Below, in pieces: positions 24,172 through 35,781 of a stretch of 64,000 bases of DNA. Position 1 is the first letter of the stretch. Every line of letters begins with the position of its first letter. Source of the stretch: Enchytraeus crypticus (taxonomy: Eukaryota > Annelida > Clitellata > Enchytraeida > Enchytraeidae); contig CAJHZI010000423.1 in assembly GCA_905160935.1 (NCBI GenBank), positions 2,599,001-2,663,000 of the forward strand. Direction: 5' to 3'. The notes under the pieces were generated by a model. The model did not search any database. It had not been told where the DNA came from and worked only from the letters and a program-made list of their open reading frames with translations. The position numbers and the translations under genes were made by a program.

Positions 24172-24420
24172 TCTCTCTTAGTGCACTGCCTACTGGCAGG
24201 TCCATGGTATATAACGCCTCCACTAATCTCTATCTTCCGTTTTTCTCTTAACGTCCACGTACGAGTGGATCTTTAAATTATCTGTAACATTCCTTTTGAT
24301 ATACCATTATTCTTGTGGGCTTATGCTTATGACGAGGTGGGCTCCCTGTGCCTTCCTCAGCTTCGACTAACATTTACTGGGCAGGGGCGCCATTCCCTGA
24401 GAAAACAATCCTGTTTACCC
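24172..24420 (-). mobile_element. Non-autonomous RTE derivative (5' UTR joined to 3' tail)
   Basis: Minus-strand copy of the 19648-19912 element: 5' end GGGTAAACAGGATTGTTTTC at 24420, 3' tail CATGGACCTGCCAGTAGGCA ending near 24172. The two copies share the same internal junction, so they come from one deleted master. Confidence 0.82.
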
Positions 24421-24514
24421 ATAATTTAAACCTATGATAGAGTAAATCAAATGGAACAAACCACAACACCATTAAAGAATTTCATAAGCCGTTTTAGGCA
24501 AGACTTTCAACGAC

Positions 24515-24584
24515 ATAGTCTCTCTCTCTCACTCTCTCTCTCTCTCGCTAGCTCTCTCTTTCTCTCTCTCCCTTAGTACCACAT
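24515..24584. repeat. (TC)n microsatellite
   Basis: Interrupted TC repeats; on the minus strand this is the GA-rich tail of the RTE relic. Confidence 0.9.
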
Positions 24585-25080
24585 CTTTACAACATTGTTG
24601 ACTGCTTACCGGTACCGACTCTCTCTAAAGATCATCTTTATGTGTAATATGAGAGCTCATCTAACATTTCCCATCCTTCTCCATAACAAGTGTTTTCCAC
24701 ATTTCCAAATAAACGCTTCTAGTTCGTGATATCCTCTTTCCTTAAAGTTCTGGTTTCACTTTCGTACTGATATGTTTTCCGCGAAATGATTTCACAATTC
24801 ATATCTTCGTGATTTTCTTTCTACCTAAACTTCAATGACGCGTCATTCAGAAAATGCTTAATCCTTTACAATCATACTTCGCTAATAACAAGCATAACTT
24901 CATCACATGCAAACCTCACATCTTTCAGCAAATTTCCTCCAATAACCGTTCCTTCCTCAAGACCTTCCATCGCCCAAATCATCACCTCGGGTTAGAATTT
25001 GAACGGTAGTGGTGAAATACAGCATCCTTGTCCTACACTCTATTTCACTGTTATTAGAGAAATCTTGCTAATTTATATAC
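24585..25080 (-). pseudogene. Old RTE-like LINE relic
   Basis: On the minus strand the bases still read GGNLLKDVRFACDE (family: GGNLLxDVRFADD) and TRTLRKEDIT, in several frames with deletions. The catalytic second Asp region is altered (FACD). It ends in ACTAAGG and a GA-rich stretch, the 3' end of the family. Confidence 0.75.
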
Positions 25081-25554
25081 TTTGTCTATACAAATCTGTG
25101 ACTAAAATATTATTGAAATAATGTATACTTTACTTAATTGAGTGGTTCTATATTTATGTCCCTCGGTTTTTTCTCATAACCTACCTCCTTTACAATTTCT
25201 ATTTCTCTTTTTCTCTCTCTCTCTCATTCTCTCTGTCTCTATTTCATTAGGCACCTCTTTATTCCATTACTTAGCCAAGTCACAGCACAGATTAGAAAGA
25301 ATTTTGTGGATTCAAATCCCTGGAGAGTCTGTTCTCGAGGCCATAATGCCGCGATGACTAGTAAATGAGTTGATAGGGCAGTTAGCAGGATTTTCTATCT
25401 TCTAAGTTGATCTCGCAGCTGCTAATAGCCTAGTATTTTTAAAAACGCTGATTTTGAGCCTGTATCATGCCTGTGTCAGACTATTTATAAACTCTCAAAA
25501 GTGATGTCATTATTTGTGCGATATATAAGCCTCTTCCCTTGTACAAAACAATTT
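25081..25554. other. No feature recognised
   Basis: Contains a short CT-rich patch (25205-25240); otherwise nothing. Confidence 0.5.
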
Positions 25555-25640
25555 TGAGTAAATCGGTTTTTAGTGTTGTGCTTTCATCGATGTCCATGAC
25601 ATCATCCTTGAATGAGGATATTGACGTTAAGTCTTTTCAT
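25555..25640 (+). mobile_element. SINE-F 3'-end copy
   Basis: GATGTCCATGACATCATCCT, TGAATGAGGATATTGACGTT: the 3' domain with its hairpin CATCC-TT-GAATG, slightly decayed. Confidence 0.65.
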
Positions 25641-25672
25641 TGCAAATATTATTATTAATGAAACGTAGCTTA

Positions 25673-25673
<1 letters not shown>

Positions 25674-25730
<57 letters not shown>
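25674..25730. repeat. (TA)n microsatellite
   Basis: TA repeats, directly followed by the paired hairpins at 25761-25886. Confidence 0.96.
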
Positions 25731-25732
<2 letters not shown>

Positions 25733-25760
25733 ATATATAAAATATTATATATAACAATTA

Positions 25761-25818
25761 ATAATTATTTATCATGGCAGCTGACTACTATGATAAATAA
25801 TTATCATAGTAGTCAGCT
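25761..25818. repeat. Overlapping perfect hairpins (first of a pair)
   Basis: 18-bp perfect stem 25779-25796/25801-25818 (AGCTGACTACTATGATAA, loop ATAA). A 15-bp alternative stem, ATAATTATTTATCAT at 25761-25775 with 25790-25804, competes with it. Confidence 0.92.
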
Positions 25819-25840
25819 AGATAAGATACTCATCAGGTGA

Positions 25841-25890
25841 AAAAATGGTCGTCAGTGAAGATACTCTGTATCTTCACTGACGACCAATTT
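25841..25890. repeat. Perfect hairpin (second of a pair)
   Basis: 18-bp perfect stem TGGTCGTCAGTGAAGATA at 25846-25863 with 25869-25886, loop CTCTG, and A/T pairs beyond with one bulge. Confidence 0.92.
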
Positions 25891-25935
25891 TTATCGCGAT
25901 ATGCATTTTGTGTCTTTGCTGAAAATAAACATATT

Positions 25936-25944
25936 ATCTATTCT

Positions 25945-25976
<32 letters not shown>
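25936..25976. repeat. (TA)n microsatellite
   Basis: TA repeats. Confidence 0.95.
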
Positions 25977-25977
<1 letters not shown>

Positions 25978-26164
25978 GTACATGTACCATATGCGTTGTT
26001 TCCATCATCCAGGCAAATGAAAGAATTCTTACTTCTTTAGTTTAGTATTGAAGATAAATTTACAAAGTAAGATATTGGCCCCTAAATTAACCTCAATGCT
26101 AGATCAATTGCTATTATTGTGGTGGCTTTCTCCCTGTTTATAATATGCTTCCTTACATAAATAT

Positions 26165-26815
26165 TCATATCGTACCGCTGCTAGCTATGCCATACTATGG
26201 CATATCGTACCGCTTCATATACTGCATAGCTGCTAACTATGCTTTACCGTGGCCTATCGTGCCGTTGAATATAATGCAATACTATGGCGCATCTCAGAAC
26301 ACTCTTCTGTACGATTGCATATCGTACCGCAGCTTACTATGCAATTCTATAGTACACTGTACCGCTGCATACTACGCAATACTACTGCATACCGTGATGC
26401 TGCATACTATGCTGTTCTATGGCGCACCATACCGCTGCATACTATTCATACATTGTCATATAGTACCACTGCATACCATTCCATGCAGTGACATAACGTA
26501 ACGCTGCATACAATGCCTTACCGCAGGATACTATTTTTACTGTCATATACCGTACTACTGCATGCAGCTCTTCACTGCGGCATAATGAACCGCTGCATAC
26601 GATGCAATATCCTAACTATGCAAGCGTTAACTTACATAATATACTGTACATACCTTATAGCTGCATACTATGCTATATCGTAACCATGCATACGTTAACT
26701 TACATAATTATACAAACCTTATAGCTGTATACTATGCAATATCGTAACCATGCTTACGTTAACTTACATAACTATGCATTCCTTTTCGCTGCATACTATG
26801 CAATACTTTGACCGG
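26165..26815. repeat. Diverged ~30-bp minisatellite
   Basis: Loose copies of ATATCGTACCGCTGCATACT plus ATGCAATACT over about 650 bases; the last third adds AACTATGCATACGTTAACTT units. Open frames here are artefacts. Confidence 0.82.
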
Positions 26816-27534
26816 ACAGGCTGAATCAATCGACCGCAGTATGATACAGAACCTCTGATGACTGTTCACGCTTTGCTGCTTTAGAGTTGAACGAGTATTG
26901 GATATGTTGGCAGTTAATTTAAATTTAACTTCCGTAGTGCAAGCTGATCCATCATATTCTCTCTAAGTCGACTTCTACTTTACTACTGTAACTAATAGTA
27001 AACCAACGGTCATTCTGTTGAAAACTAATTTGTGAGAGGAAATAGAAAATTCTCACTCCTCGTTGTATATACTCTTAAAGAGCTTAAGAGTCTTGTGCTT
27101 AATTTTAAAGAGAGCATAAAATATTTATTTAAAAATCACATTCATTTTCTTCCTATTATTAGCAAAACTACAATCTTTATTAGCAGATAGGAAATTTGTT
27201 TTAAAAATCAAGGATAAATGCCAGCATATAATATTTAAAGGGAGAGTTTTCTTCTGAACTGCCAATTTATAATATTTAACTCTATTAATTGACTTCATTA
27301 ACTAATATTTATTTATGAAATAATATTTAAATGACATTTTTCTTTACTTTTTAAAATATAACCTACTTGACCTTGTTTGCTTAGAATTACAACCTAGCAA
27401 CTATCCCCTGTCCCACTTCAAATTTAAAGTAGCCTCAACAATATATTTGTGGGCGTGGCTTCCTTTTTATCGCCCCGCCCAATTTTAAAGATTAACTACT
27501 CTCTCTTTTACTCTCGCGCTTGGAGCTTTAATGA
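26816..27534. other. No feature recognised
   Basis: Nothing identified after the minisatellite. Confidence 0.5.
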
Positions 27535-27645
27535 TCACCATCTTCCCTTGACTCCCAGTTTAACTAGAGTCGGGATACAAATAGACTATCTCAAATCCTC
27601 TCTGTCCTCATCACATCATCAGTCAATCCCCTATTTGAGACCCCC
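27535..27645 (-). mobile_element. SINE-E or LINE-2 3'-tail fragment
   Basis: Minus strand: GTCTCAAATAGGGGATTGAC, TATTTGTATCCCGACTCTAG, TTAAACTGGGAGTCAAGGGA. About 110 bp of the shared tail. Confidence 0.75.
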
Positions 27646-28017
27646 TGATATGCTGTTTTTAATAAAAAATAAATTTTAAAGTGAGTATTGATTTTCTAAC
27701 CAGCTAACGTTGAATTCAGCAGATGACGTTCAGAATCGATATTCTTTCCAGCTTCCTTTGAAAAGGTACCAATAGGATAAATTGGAAATATCTCGTAATT
27801 GCTTTTTGAATTTATCAGCATTGGATTTAAACTAAATACAGTTGTGAAATAGATTTCTTAGAAATAATTTTTACCAGAAATATCATTTTGCACGTTGAAC
27901 GCTGAAGTGTATACATAGGCCTGCATACACAGAGCTTTTAATCAATGTAATAAGAATCGATGGGAATTTAAGTTCAAACTCAAAACCTGATGTAATCGTT
28001 AGTTAAGGACCTGGAGG
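27646..28017. other. No feature recognised
   Basis: Nothing identified. Confidence 0.5.
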
Positions 28018-28200
28018 CTAAGGGTCTCAGTTGAGAGTCTGAGTCAGTGACCTAATTGATAAAGTTCTAGACTTCAGATCGGTGCGTACGAGCTTCAATT
28101 TGAGGCTCAACCGATACCGATATTCTTTCATATATTCATGTCGTTATTTATTCATTGCCTTTTGGCGAGGAACCAGACGTTAAATTCTTATTATATTTAT
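28018..28200 (+). mobile_element. SINE-G copy (tRNA-like)
   Basis: A-box-like GACCTAATTGATAAAGTTCT, B-box-like GAGCTTCAATTTGAGGCTC, and the 3' domain TCATTGCCTTTTGGCGAGGA, ACCAGACGTTAAATTCTTA with a TTGATTGA-type tail. Confidence 0.68.
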
Positions 28201-28944
28201 ATTGATTGATTTCAAGAAATGAAATTGATTTTATCATCTACTTTTTAGCATTTTATATGAAAGATTTCCTTCAGCAAATAAGAAACTGCTAGACCAGCAA
28301 CAAGCTTTTGGTACTTTGGTACTTCCCGTAAAATAGACATGCGCTTTAAATGCATAAAACTACATTAAGTATTGGTCTCTATCGTGTATGGTATAGAAAT
28401 TTATCATGCAAATGTTGTATTTATTGACAGTTCATGGTAAGGTGTATGGCGTACCCATATTGTTTATATACAATTTATAGTGAAGCAAATTTAAAAATTA
28501 ATTTAAATTTAATTTTTATTAAAAATGTATGCAAATTTCGAAACTGAACTTCGTAAACCCATTGAGCTCAGTGCATATTTCCAGACAAAGTTACGTAATG
28601 ACGTAATGTTTTTCGAGACGTCTAGGTAATTCTTCACTCACTATCTCTGTTATTTCAAGTGAAGCTCAATCTAAGGTATTCTACTAATAAATGACACACC
28701 CGTCTAGCACATGAAATACTATATATTGACCGTGCGCATCCATCTATTTGTGTTTTTAAAAGGGTATGCAATGTGCAAACACCGCCTGACGTACCTCAGC
28801 AGATGTGATTTTGCAAATATGTTCATAGTTAACATATTGATAGATTTGCATACATTCAAAATAGTAATTTATGAAGAAATTGTTTATTCTAATCGTAACC
28901 CAGTTTTACTTTTAAAGATATCTTACATTTAGTGTACATATGAG
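28201..28944. other. No feature recognised
   Basis: Nothing identified; a 73-codon open frame lacks motifs. Confidence 0.5.
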
Positions 28945-29150
28945 CAAGGCAACGGGAAACCACTTCAGAAGCCATATTTTTCCAAAGCTATAGGTTACAT
29001 AAGGCATGGATAAGGCATAGACTTTGTGAAGGGATTGACTTGTTGATCTAAGGAGTGCTCTTATGGAGCGAGAAAACAGACTTTGAGTATGAATATGTAC
29101 TTTGAACCTGCCACTTGGCAGTGCACTGATGAAGAGAGAAGAGAAGTGTA
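28945..29150 (+). mobile_element. SINE-D copy
   Basis: GGCAACGGGAAACCACTTCA, GAAGCCATATTTTTCCAAAG, TTGTGAAGGGATTGACTTGT, TGATCTAAGGAGTGCTCTTA, GAGTATGAATATGTACTTTG and the tail AACCTGCCACTTGGCAGTGC. The 3' tail matches the RTE LINE tail. Confidence 0.82.
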
Positions 29151-30075
29151 CATATGTTCTATAGTATGTATATAACTTGTTGATCTGATTTCTGGACTTT
29201 GGAATTGTACCGTCTTTGGACTTTCTGTTATCTCACCAGCTTGGGTTTGTTTCAGCAGTGCTTTTGTGTTTCTTGAAATCAGTTTTCAATATTTTCTAAG
29301 CTAAAGAAAAGCCTTATACATATATGTTACGTCGCTGACGTAATGTTGATGAATCGCTGATGCATCTTTTGCTCAACATCAATGTAAAATTTTGTAATTC
29401 TGAAAATATGTTAAAACAGTAAAATGAGGCTATAAAATTCGCAAGTACGAGAAATATTACGGACTCTTTTTCTTCCCTTTCAGATTTGGAGAAGTAAAAA
29501 GTAGTGACTTAACTCTTAAGATATCATCTCGCTGAATTAGTAATTTTGTAAGTTACTGAAAAGCAGGATGTTTGCTGTAAGAAAGCTGCACTAGTGGAGG
29601 TTTGAAGTGTCTTGCTGGAGCATACTTGCATGTCTGAAATGATATATTTACTCTTTGCTCTGCTAGATTTTTAGCACCAGTGTGTTCAGTTTGTCAACAT
29701 AAGCTATCATTTGTTTCCATTTTTAAGTCTAAGAACAAAATAGCCGTTAAAACCTTTCGGATGTACTGAAAATTCAATTGAAAATGATTTTTTAAGATGC
29801 TTTTGAGAGAGAACTCTGTTTATAGATAGTACACATACTGTATACAAGCAAGCACTATTCAATTTTAATAGTGGAATATCCCAATACCAATGTTAGGAAT
29901 CAGTTTCGACATTCAGTGAAATTGTATTAAGCAACTCATTCGCAATTGCTAATGTGTACGGGTTTAATGAAGTCTCAATTTCTTTCTAAATTGATAAAGA
30001 ATAGTCAACGAAACTGGAGTGAAATATTAGCTTTCGCTTCTGCTGCACATCCTAAAGTTTATAATTTATTGAAAA
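29151..30075. other. No feature recognised
   Basis: Nothing identified. Confidence 0.5.
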
Positions 30076-30300
30076 GTCTTAATAGCGTAGGGGTAACGTC
30101 ATGAAGTTTTAAACACAGATCCTGAGGTGAATTGAACCCCCGTAGGTTCGAATCCTAGCCGCGCTGATCTGAGAGCAAAATCTCGGACTTTCACGGGACT
30201 GGTTCCACGAAAACTGGAATAATTAGCTAACGGTTTAAACATATTGTATTAAAAAGTGGTAGATATCAACATAGTTGATCGTTTCACTATAATTCGTGTT
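30076..30300 (+). mobile_element. SINE-C copy
   Basis: AATAGCGTAGGGGTAACGTC, B box GGTTCGAATCCTAGC, GCGCTGATCTGAGAGCAAAA, ATCTCGGACTTTCACGGGAC and the end TTTCACTATAATTCGTG. Slightly shorter at the A box than the 7.6 kb copy. Confidence 0.82.
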
Positions 30301-30730
30301 TACTTTTATTAGTTTATACTGGAAGAGAATACCCCTCAAGTTTCATTAATTGTGGATACGAAACTTACGATACTAAGTATTTTGTCCAAATATTTATCTC
30401 AAACGTCGGACTATCGATAATCTTGACCTGCGGTGACTTTGTGAATGAATTATACGCAATGAAATGTTCCGGAAACTGCCCCGGCAGCGTCGTCGAATTG
30501 CTGTAAATCTCAGTAACAGCAGATGGAGCCTGGGCTGTTAACCATGCAAATATCAACCAAGGGAAATATCACTGCTCTTCGCTAAAACACAAAAGTCTAG
30601 CAAATCTTCACAAGGAATCCGGCATCATAATTTTCAAACTACTCAGCTTATTAAATTTCTGAATCCGGTGTGAGACAATCCATCGAGAGAACATGATGAT
30701 TATTTATTATTTAATTATTATTTAAGAATA
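30301..30730. other. No feature recognised
   Basis: Nothing identified. Confidence 0.5.
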
Positions 30731-30855
30731 TCGTTTTCAACATTTTCCCCACTCGAAAGCGATGTCAGTGACGGGAGAGCCCATGCTTTGAATCCGCACA
30801 TACTGATCCGCCGTCGAATATCTTACCGACTTGGCAAATTGGCTCCAGCCACATA
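30731..30855 (-). mobile_element. SINE-B copy
   Basis: Minus strand: AAGTCGGTAAGATATTCGAC, GATCAGTATGTGCGGATTCA, then CGTCACTGACATCGCTTTCG and AGTGGGGAAAA. The 3' end is cut short. Confidence 0.8.
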
Positions 30856-31269
30856 GATTATTAAAATAAATGCGGTTTCTATGCTAAACCGATCATAGTT
30901 TCAAAACAAAATAGGTAGCAGAGGCAGATTGCTAAGTTGGATAACAATTATACAGTATAGCTGTAAGTAAAGAACTATAAGTATACATTAGAACTACGAG
31001 CTTAGGACTGGAAGTATACAACTGGTGCATAAAAATAACTCAGGGACTGTTTTATCTGTCAGCTGAGTATAGACTACATGTACACTACATCTCAGCTGAT
31101 TCAGCTTGCATGATATTTAATAATTTTCTAAAATACAGTTTGTATATGTAGATATGAATTGTCAACTATGTATTATGGAATTACATATATGTACATGTAT
31201 GTTTGAAAGAATGAGTTAAATTTGGTAGGTTATTTTTTAAATAAATACTTAAAGAATTTTACCTAGAAG
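30856..31269. other. No feature recognised
   Basis: Nothing identified. Confidence 0.5.
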
Positions 31270-31352
31270 TTGAATCGACATTTAAAACTCAAAGAGATGG
31301 AAAACGGAGAGATTAATTAAAATAGAAGCATTAGAAATGCAGATTTGCATTA
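31270..31352 (+). mobile_element. Short RTE-like LINE fragment
   Basis: AATAGAAGCATTAGAAATGC corresponds to the KLEALEMW coding stretch of the RTE element; nothing else of it is recognisable. Confidence 0.5.
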
Positions 31353-31759
31353 ATCCTCTAAATGATAATTAAGGTATAAGCAACTTATCAGAAACTTATC
31401 TAAATTTTAATTACCATTTGGCGATAAACTGTGAGATTATTAACGTTCGGACAATCTATAAAACATGAAAACTCTAAATTGACTGCCTATTTAAATTCTT
31501 TTGATTGGGTGGCCATAGTCGCAAAGCAGGAAGAGCAACTATAAGGATCACATCGAGACATACAAGCTTACATAGATTCTGAAAATAGAGGCGACTCAGA
31601 CAAATTTATAGTGGAAGTTCTGATCGCCTATCATAACTATTTTGCTAATTAAAAGGACTTCAGATGAATCAAAGCTTTCAGTTCAATCTAAGACACTCTC
31701 AAATACAATCTAATGCGAAGATTTATTTGACAAAGAACTTGGTAACGCTAGCTTTCCAT
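31353..31759. other. No feature recognised
   Basis: Nothing identified before the minisatellite. Confidence 0.5.
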
Positions 31760-32022
31760 AGCACAAACGTCTGAAAGAATACTGTTAGAAACACAGGAAT
31801 ACTGTCAAAGACATAGAATCCTATCAGAAATACAAAGAATGCTGTCATAGCTATATAGAACACTGTCAAAGACATTCCTAACACTAGAAACACAAATAAT
31901 ACTGTCAAAGACATAGAATCATATCAGATACACAAAGAATACTGTCAAAGCTATTAAGAATACTGTCAGAAACACAATTAATACTGTCAGAGACACAAAG
32001 TATACTATTACTGTCAGAGACT
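31760..32022. repeat. Diverged ~20-bp minisatellite
   Basis: AATACTGTCAAAGACATAGA and AATACTGTCAGAAACACA alternate about a dozen times. Confidence 0.8.
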
Positions 32023-32204
32023 GCCTTAATGGGATGAGAAACGATAACCTCGATCTTCTCAGACATGCCATATCCAATCCTTCATTTAGTACCTATAAAG
32101 AACAAAGGACAATATTCTAGAAATGATGCTATTTTGCAAGTGACACGGAGCTAGTGCAACCCACGTAGCATACACTGTGCACAGCTGTGTTCTTGTGACG
32201 TATG

Positions 32205-32470
32205 GACACTTGCGGTTAGATGGTCACTCATGTGGACAGAATTATTTGCATCATCGCGGGCTCTTGTTTACATCATCACGAGAATTTGTAATTTTAATGT
32301 AAATTTTTAAACTAATCCTATCCCCTACCCTTTACCCTAACGCTAAACATACTCCTAAGAAACTAACAAAATATAGTAAAACTTCAAAAGATAAAGTGAC
32401 TCAAACAAGAGCCCTCGACGATGCAAATATTTCTGTCCAAATAAGTGACCATCTAGCCGCTACTCTATGG
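32205..32470. mobile_element. Foldback MITE-like element (MITE-2)
   Basis: Inverted arms of ~65 bp: 32213-32272 (TAGATGGTCACTCATGTGGA, then ATCGCGGGCTCTTGTTT) and 32403-32462 (AAACAAGAGCCCTCGACGAT, then AGTGACCATCTAG). About 130 bp of spacer. The arms match at roughly 85 percent by eye. No coding region or clear target duplication is seen. Confidence 0.72.
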
Positions 32471-34484
32471 ACTAATGTGATTGCTGATCCCGTCGCATGC
32501 TTAAAATAGATCACCCAATATCCGCGATCCTCTTATCATGTTCATCTGTATAGCACAACAGGATATGACTATAAATCTCATGATACCAAAGAGAAAACAA
32601 TTACAAATATTAGTTGTTATTATTAGCACAGATTTCGAGTGCGTGAATTATCTTAAATCCTTCCTTATCATCATCTTTTCTCATCTAATTATATTACTTT
32701 ACTATAATTATCAAAGCTAGACATTAAATGAAGCCGTGGAGCGTCGTAGATCTGGAGATTGTGATGAAATCGTAGAACTTGAAGTAGGGCAGAGATTGTA
32801 ACGGTGAAGGAGGAGGATTTTCTAATAAAATCTAAACGAATCCCAACCAGCATCGGCTTCCTACATCCATCCTCTCTTATCCGTGCTGCCATGCCGTCAA
32901 ACCGCTTGCTAATGCAATTGATTTCATGCAAATGGTGCGTAGATGTTCAAGTGAGAAAGCGAACACAAATCATGACAATAAGTATCGCTGGATATATTAA
33001 ATATTAAGAAATACGTCAGAAACGTAAACACAAGTAACAACGCCTGCATCCCAACATTGAAACATGAGAACAGTCACTGATGTGATATTAGAAAGACTGC
33101 CCAAATTTAACATTTGAAATTTTGTATGTATTATTTCTAAAATTGAAGGCATATGTTGGCTTGCTGGAGGTGACTAATCTACAACTTGACATACAGCTTT
33201 GTCTGAAGGTGTTGAGGTGTGGAAGAGCCATAGCCAAACGTTTCGGCGGAAAGGTTTGAGGAGGAAATCTGTTCATCATTTATAGGTCCATAGTTCTATA
33301 ATCCGCTGAAGAAAGAAAATGGTTGAAATATAGCCATTTTAGTAGCTTAGGGTTAAGTAGGAAAAGTAAATTTAAAATTGTAACCACGTTTTGTCGAAAT
33401 GTAATTAAATAGAGCGACAGAATGGTAATCTTTATTTCTCGTGCTAACCCTAATCTTTACGTGATTCCTTCAATTTCACCGTCACTGTGGAATCTCTTTC
33501 GCTCTATCATCGAAAGTTTTGGAATACTGAATATTGTTAATTTGAGATCGATTCTTCTCTTCATTGAACATGAGCTTGTCCTTCGCAATTCGAAGACCTC
33601 GGCGAAGCGTAAAGAAGTTGCGATCAGAAGCAAGTTTCTATTGATATTCTATACATAACTCGCAGAACTCCAGTTCGACAAAGATAATTGTTCAGTGAAT
33701 CGAAGACCTCATATCAGTGCTTTGGATAATTACACTGTCACTTCGAGGTAAATATTCAACAAATACTGGGCATCAATCTGTAAAATTCGATAGATCAGGC
33801 TTTTAGCTCACGAAGTTAAGGCAGTTTAGGCTACAAATTGAGTATTGTAACTGATTAATTTTCGGATCCTCAGTTAAGATGTGTTGACATATTTTAACTG
33901 ATTTGTCTAACGGCTTCTTCGCATTTCAAAGAATGTGTTGACGGGACCGTTTTAAGGGTTACTGTAAGGTCTTAAATCCTAGGTTCGCTAATTATCGATA
34001 CCTTTGCAAGAGATGAAATTTTTTTATTCAATTTACATGTACTTATTTTATTTCTAAAAACAATCCGCAGACAAGAGCATCAAACTTGAGTGAACATTAG
34101 ATATTATGCTTTCTCCCTTTGATATCATTTACTTCCCGCATGGACTATCACGAGATCACTTATCGATTTTCTCTTCGAGTTCAATCACTGAGTGGAGAGC
34201 GAATTTGTTTTAAAATATTTTTTTAGATTGATATTGGTTTTACTGTACAAACACGGTCATCGTAACATGACTTAATCGAATGGATTTACATTTATTTATA
34301 TAAAAAATTATGAATTTACACCTAACAAAATCGATTAAATATGTCCAGCCTATTGTTATAGTAGCCTATAGATAAATTTGACTAGATAGATTTAAATATT
34401 AAATTATAATTAGTGCAATAAAAGACATGCTCTAAACACATAACAACAACAACTGTTGTTATGACATTACAGAAACAACGACAA
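32471..34484. other. 2 kb without recognised features
   Basis: Open frames of 60-80 codons on both strands (32.5-33.7 kb) have no recognisable motif. No repeat shared with the rest of the window was found. Confidence 0.45.
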
Positions 34485-34620
34485 TTGGAGTGCTATACTC
34501 GACAATACATACATCACTACTTAGCCAAAATCTAAACCGACTAACGAAAAAAGTCCAAAAACGATGCAACATCCAAAATTCAGAAAGCCAGTCTAAAGGC
34601 ACAAGCGCACGTGCAATCAT
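34485..34620 (+). repeat. Dispersed repeat family I, and left arm of an inverted pair
   Basis: GGAGTGCTATACTCGACA, AAAAACGATGCAACATCCAA, AATTCAGAAAGCCAGTCTAA. Similar segments occur at 35975, 37005, 49405, 54145 and 12005. No promoter-like head or tail is recognised. Confidence 0.6.
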
Positions 34621-34824
34621 ACGCACATATGCATACACAAACCTACCCACACACGTACACAGAAGCATTCGGTCTACTACAGTTCTACAAATTCGTTTCA
34701 GTGAGTCCGTAGATTTTATCTTTCCAGACCAACGACTACAAATCGAACCAGTTTATGAAACCAATTAATGAACTGGACGCTAAACCAACAAATCCGCATA
34801 TATGCTCAATTTTTAAGGGACGAC

Positions 34825-35000
34825 AGTTACGCTCAACTGTTTTTATGTTATGTTATTGTATATTAAAACAGACTGGATTTACCAAGTCAATCAATCCAGT
34901 CTGTGCTTTCTCTTTCTTTTCCTATCCAGTCCTATGTTCTATTCTGTTCTTTGTTCTATTTCTAACCAGTCTATTTTTATCTGCTGATGAATTGAACAGT
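34825..35000 (+). repeat. Left arm of an inverted repeat with 35782-35960
   Basis: AACAGACTGGATTTACCAAG, CAATCCAGTCTGTGCTTTCT, CCTATCCAGTCCTATGTTCT, ATTGAACAGTTTAAACTG, all found reversed at 35782-35960. The arm itself contains a smaller hairpin around CAGACTGGAT/ATCCAGTCTG. Confidence 0.75.
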
Positions 35001-35781
35001 TTAAACTGAATATAAACTAACACGCTTCCTGTTAAATGCATTCGCTCAGAAAGTGATCCAGTGGTTATTTGTTTGACTTTCCTTCAGTATTACTTTCAAA
35101 TCTGATGACTATAAAAACGTAATACAGCAAATAATCCATTAATGCTGCCTTTACCACTTTGAGTGCAACATGATTAAATGACCTTAGCGAGTTCATAGTC
35201 CATTATCCATTTACCTATCCTGTACATATCCGAGATAGGTTATTACTCCTTATCAGCTTATCGGAAATGAAATTCAGGGAAAATTTACTTTAACTAGGAA
35301 TCGGTCATTCAAAATTTGGTAACGCAGCCTGTCTCTATTCTATACATAGCTAGCCATTGGGACCTTAAGTTTAATTTTATAATTTTATAGCCTACATGTA
35401 TTTTCTCTTACAAAGCGTGCATCGACGAATCCATGCTGGTATCCTGAAACGGATGCTGACATTTTAAAAACATTTACCTCGTAAACAGGATTTCTGATCG
35501 GTGTAAAAAATCTTAGCGCTTTCCCGTTTGCCTCTCACCCATCTTCTCCTGTGGATATAGAGATTCATCGAAGCAAAGGCGGAGATTTTCTCGCGTGCAG
35601 CTATGTCGGAAATGATTCCAGCCCTATAAAGCGTAAATCAATTGCAAATAGCTTGACGTCATAGGTTCTGGAGATAGTCTCATACACTCATTTTCCCCAT
35701 GATAGGCTCGTCCTTTTGAAAAGAAAACTGCCAGAGTCGCTTGGAACATCAGATGTGGCAGCAACAAATTAATTTCCACCA
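35001..35781. other. Spacer between inverted repeat arms
   Basis: 780 bp separating the arms at 34825-35000 and 35782-35960; no coding sequence recognised. Confidence 0.5.

Noticed and set aside
24600..25075. Host gene exon on the minus strand
   Set aside because: The decayed reading matches the RTE reverse transcriptase block by block, so it is a LINE relic.
32689..33007. Overlapping open frames on both strands
   Set aside because: Antisense shadows of each other with no protein family resemblance.
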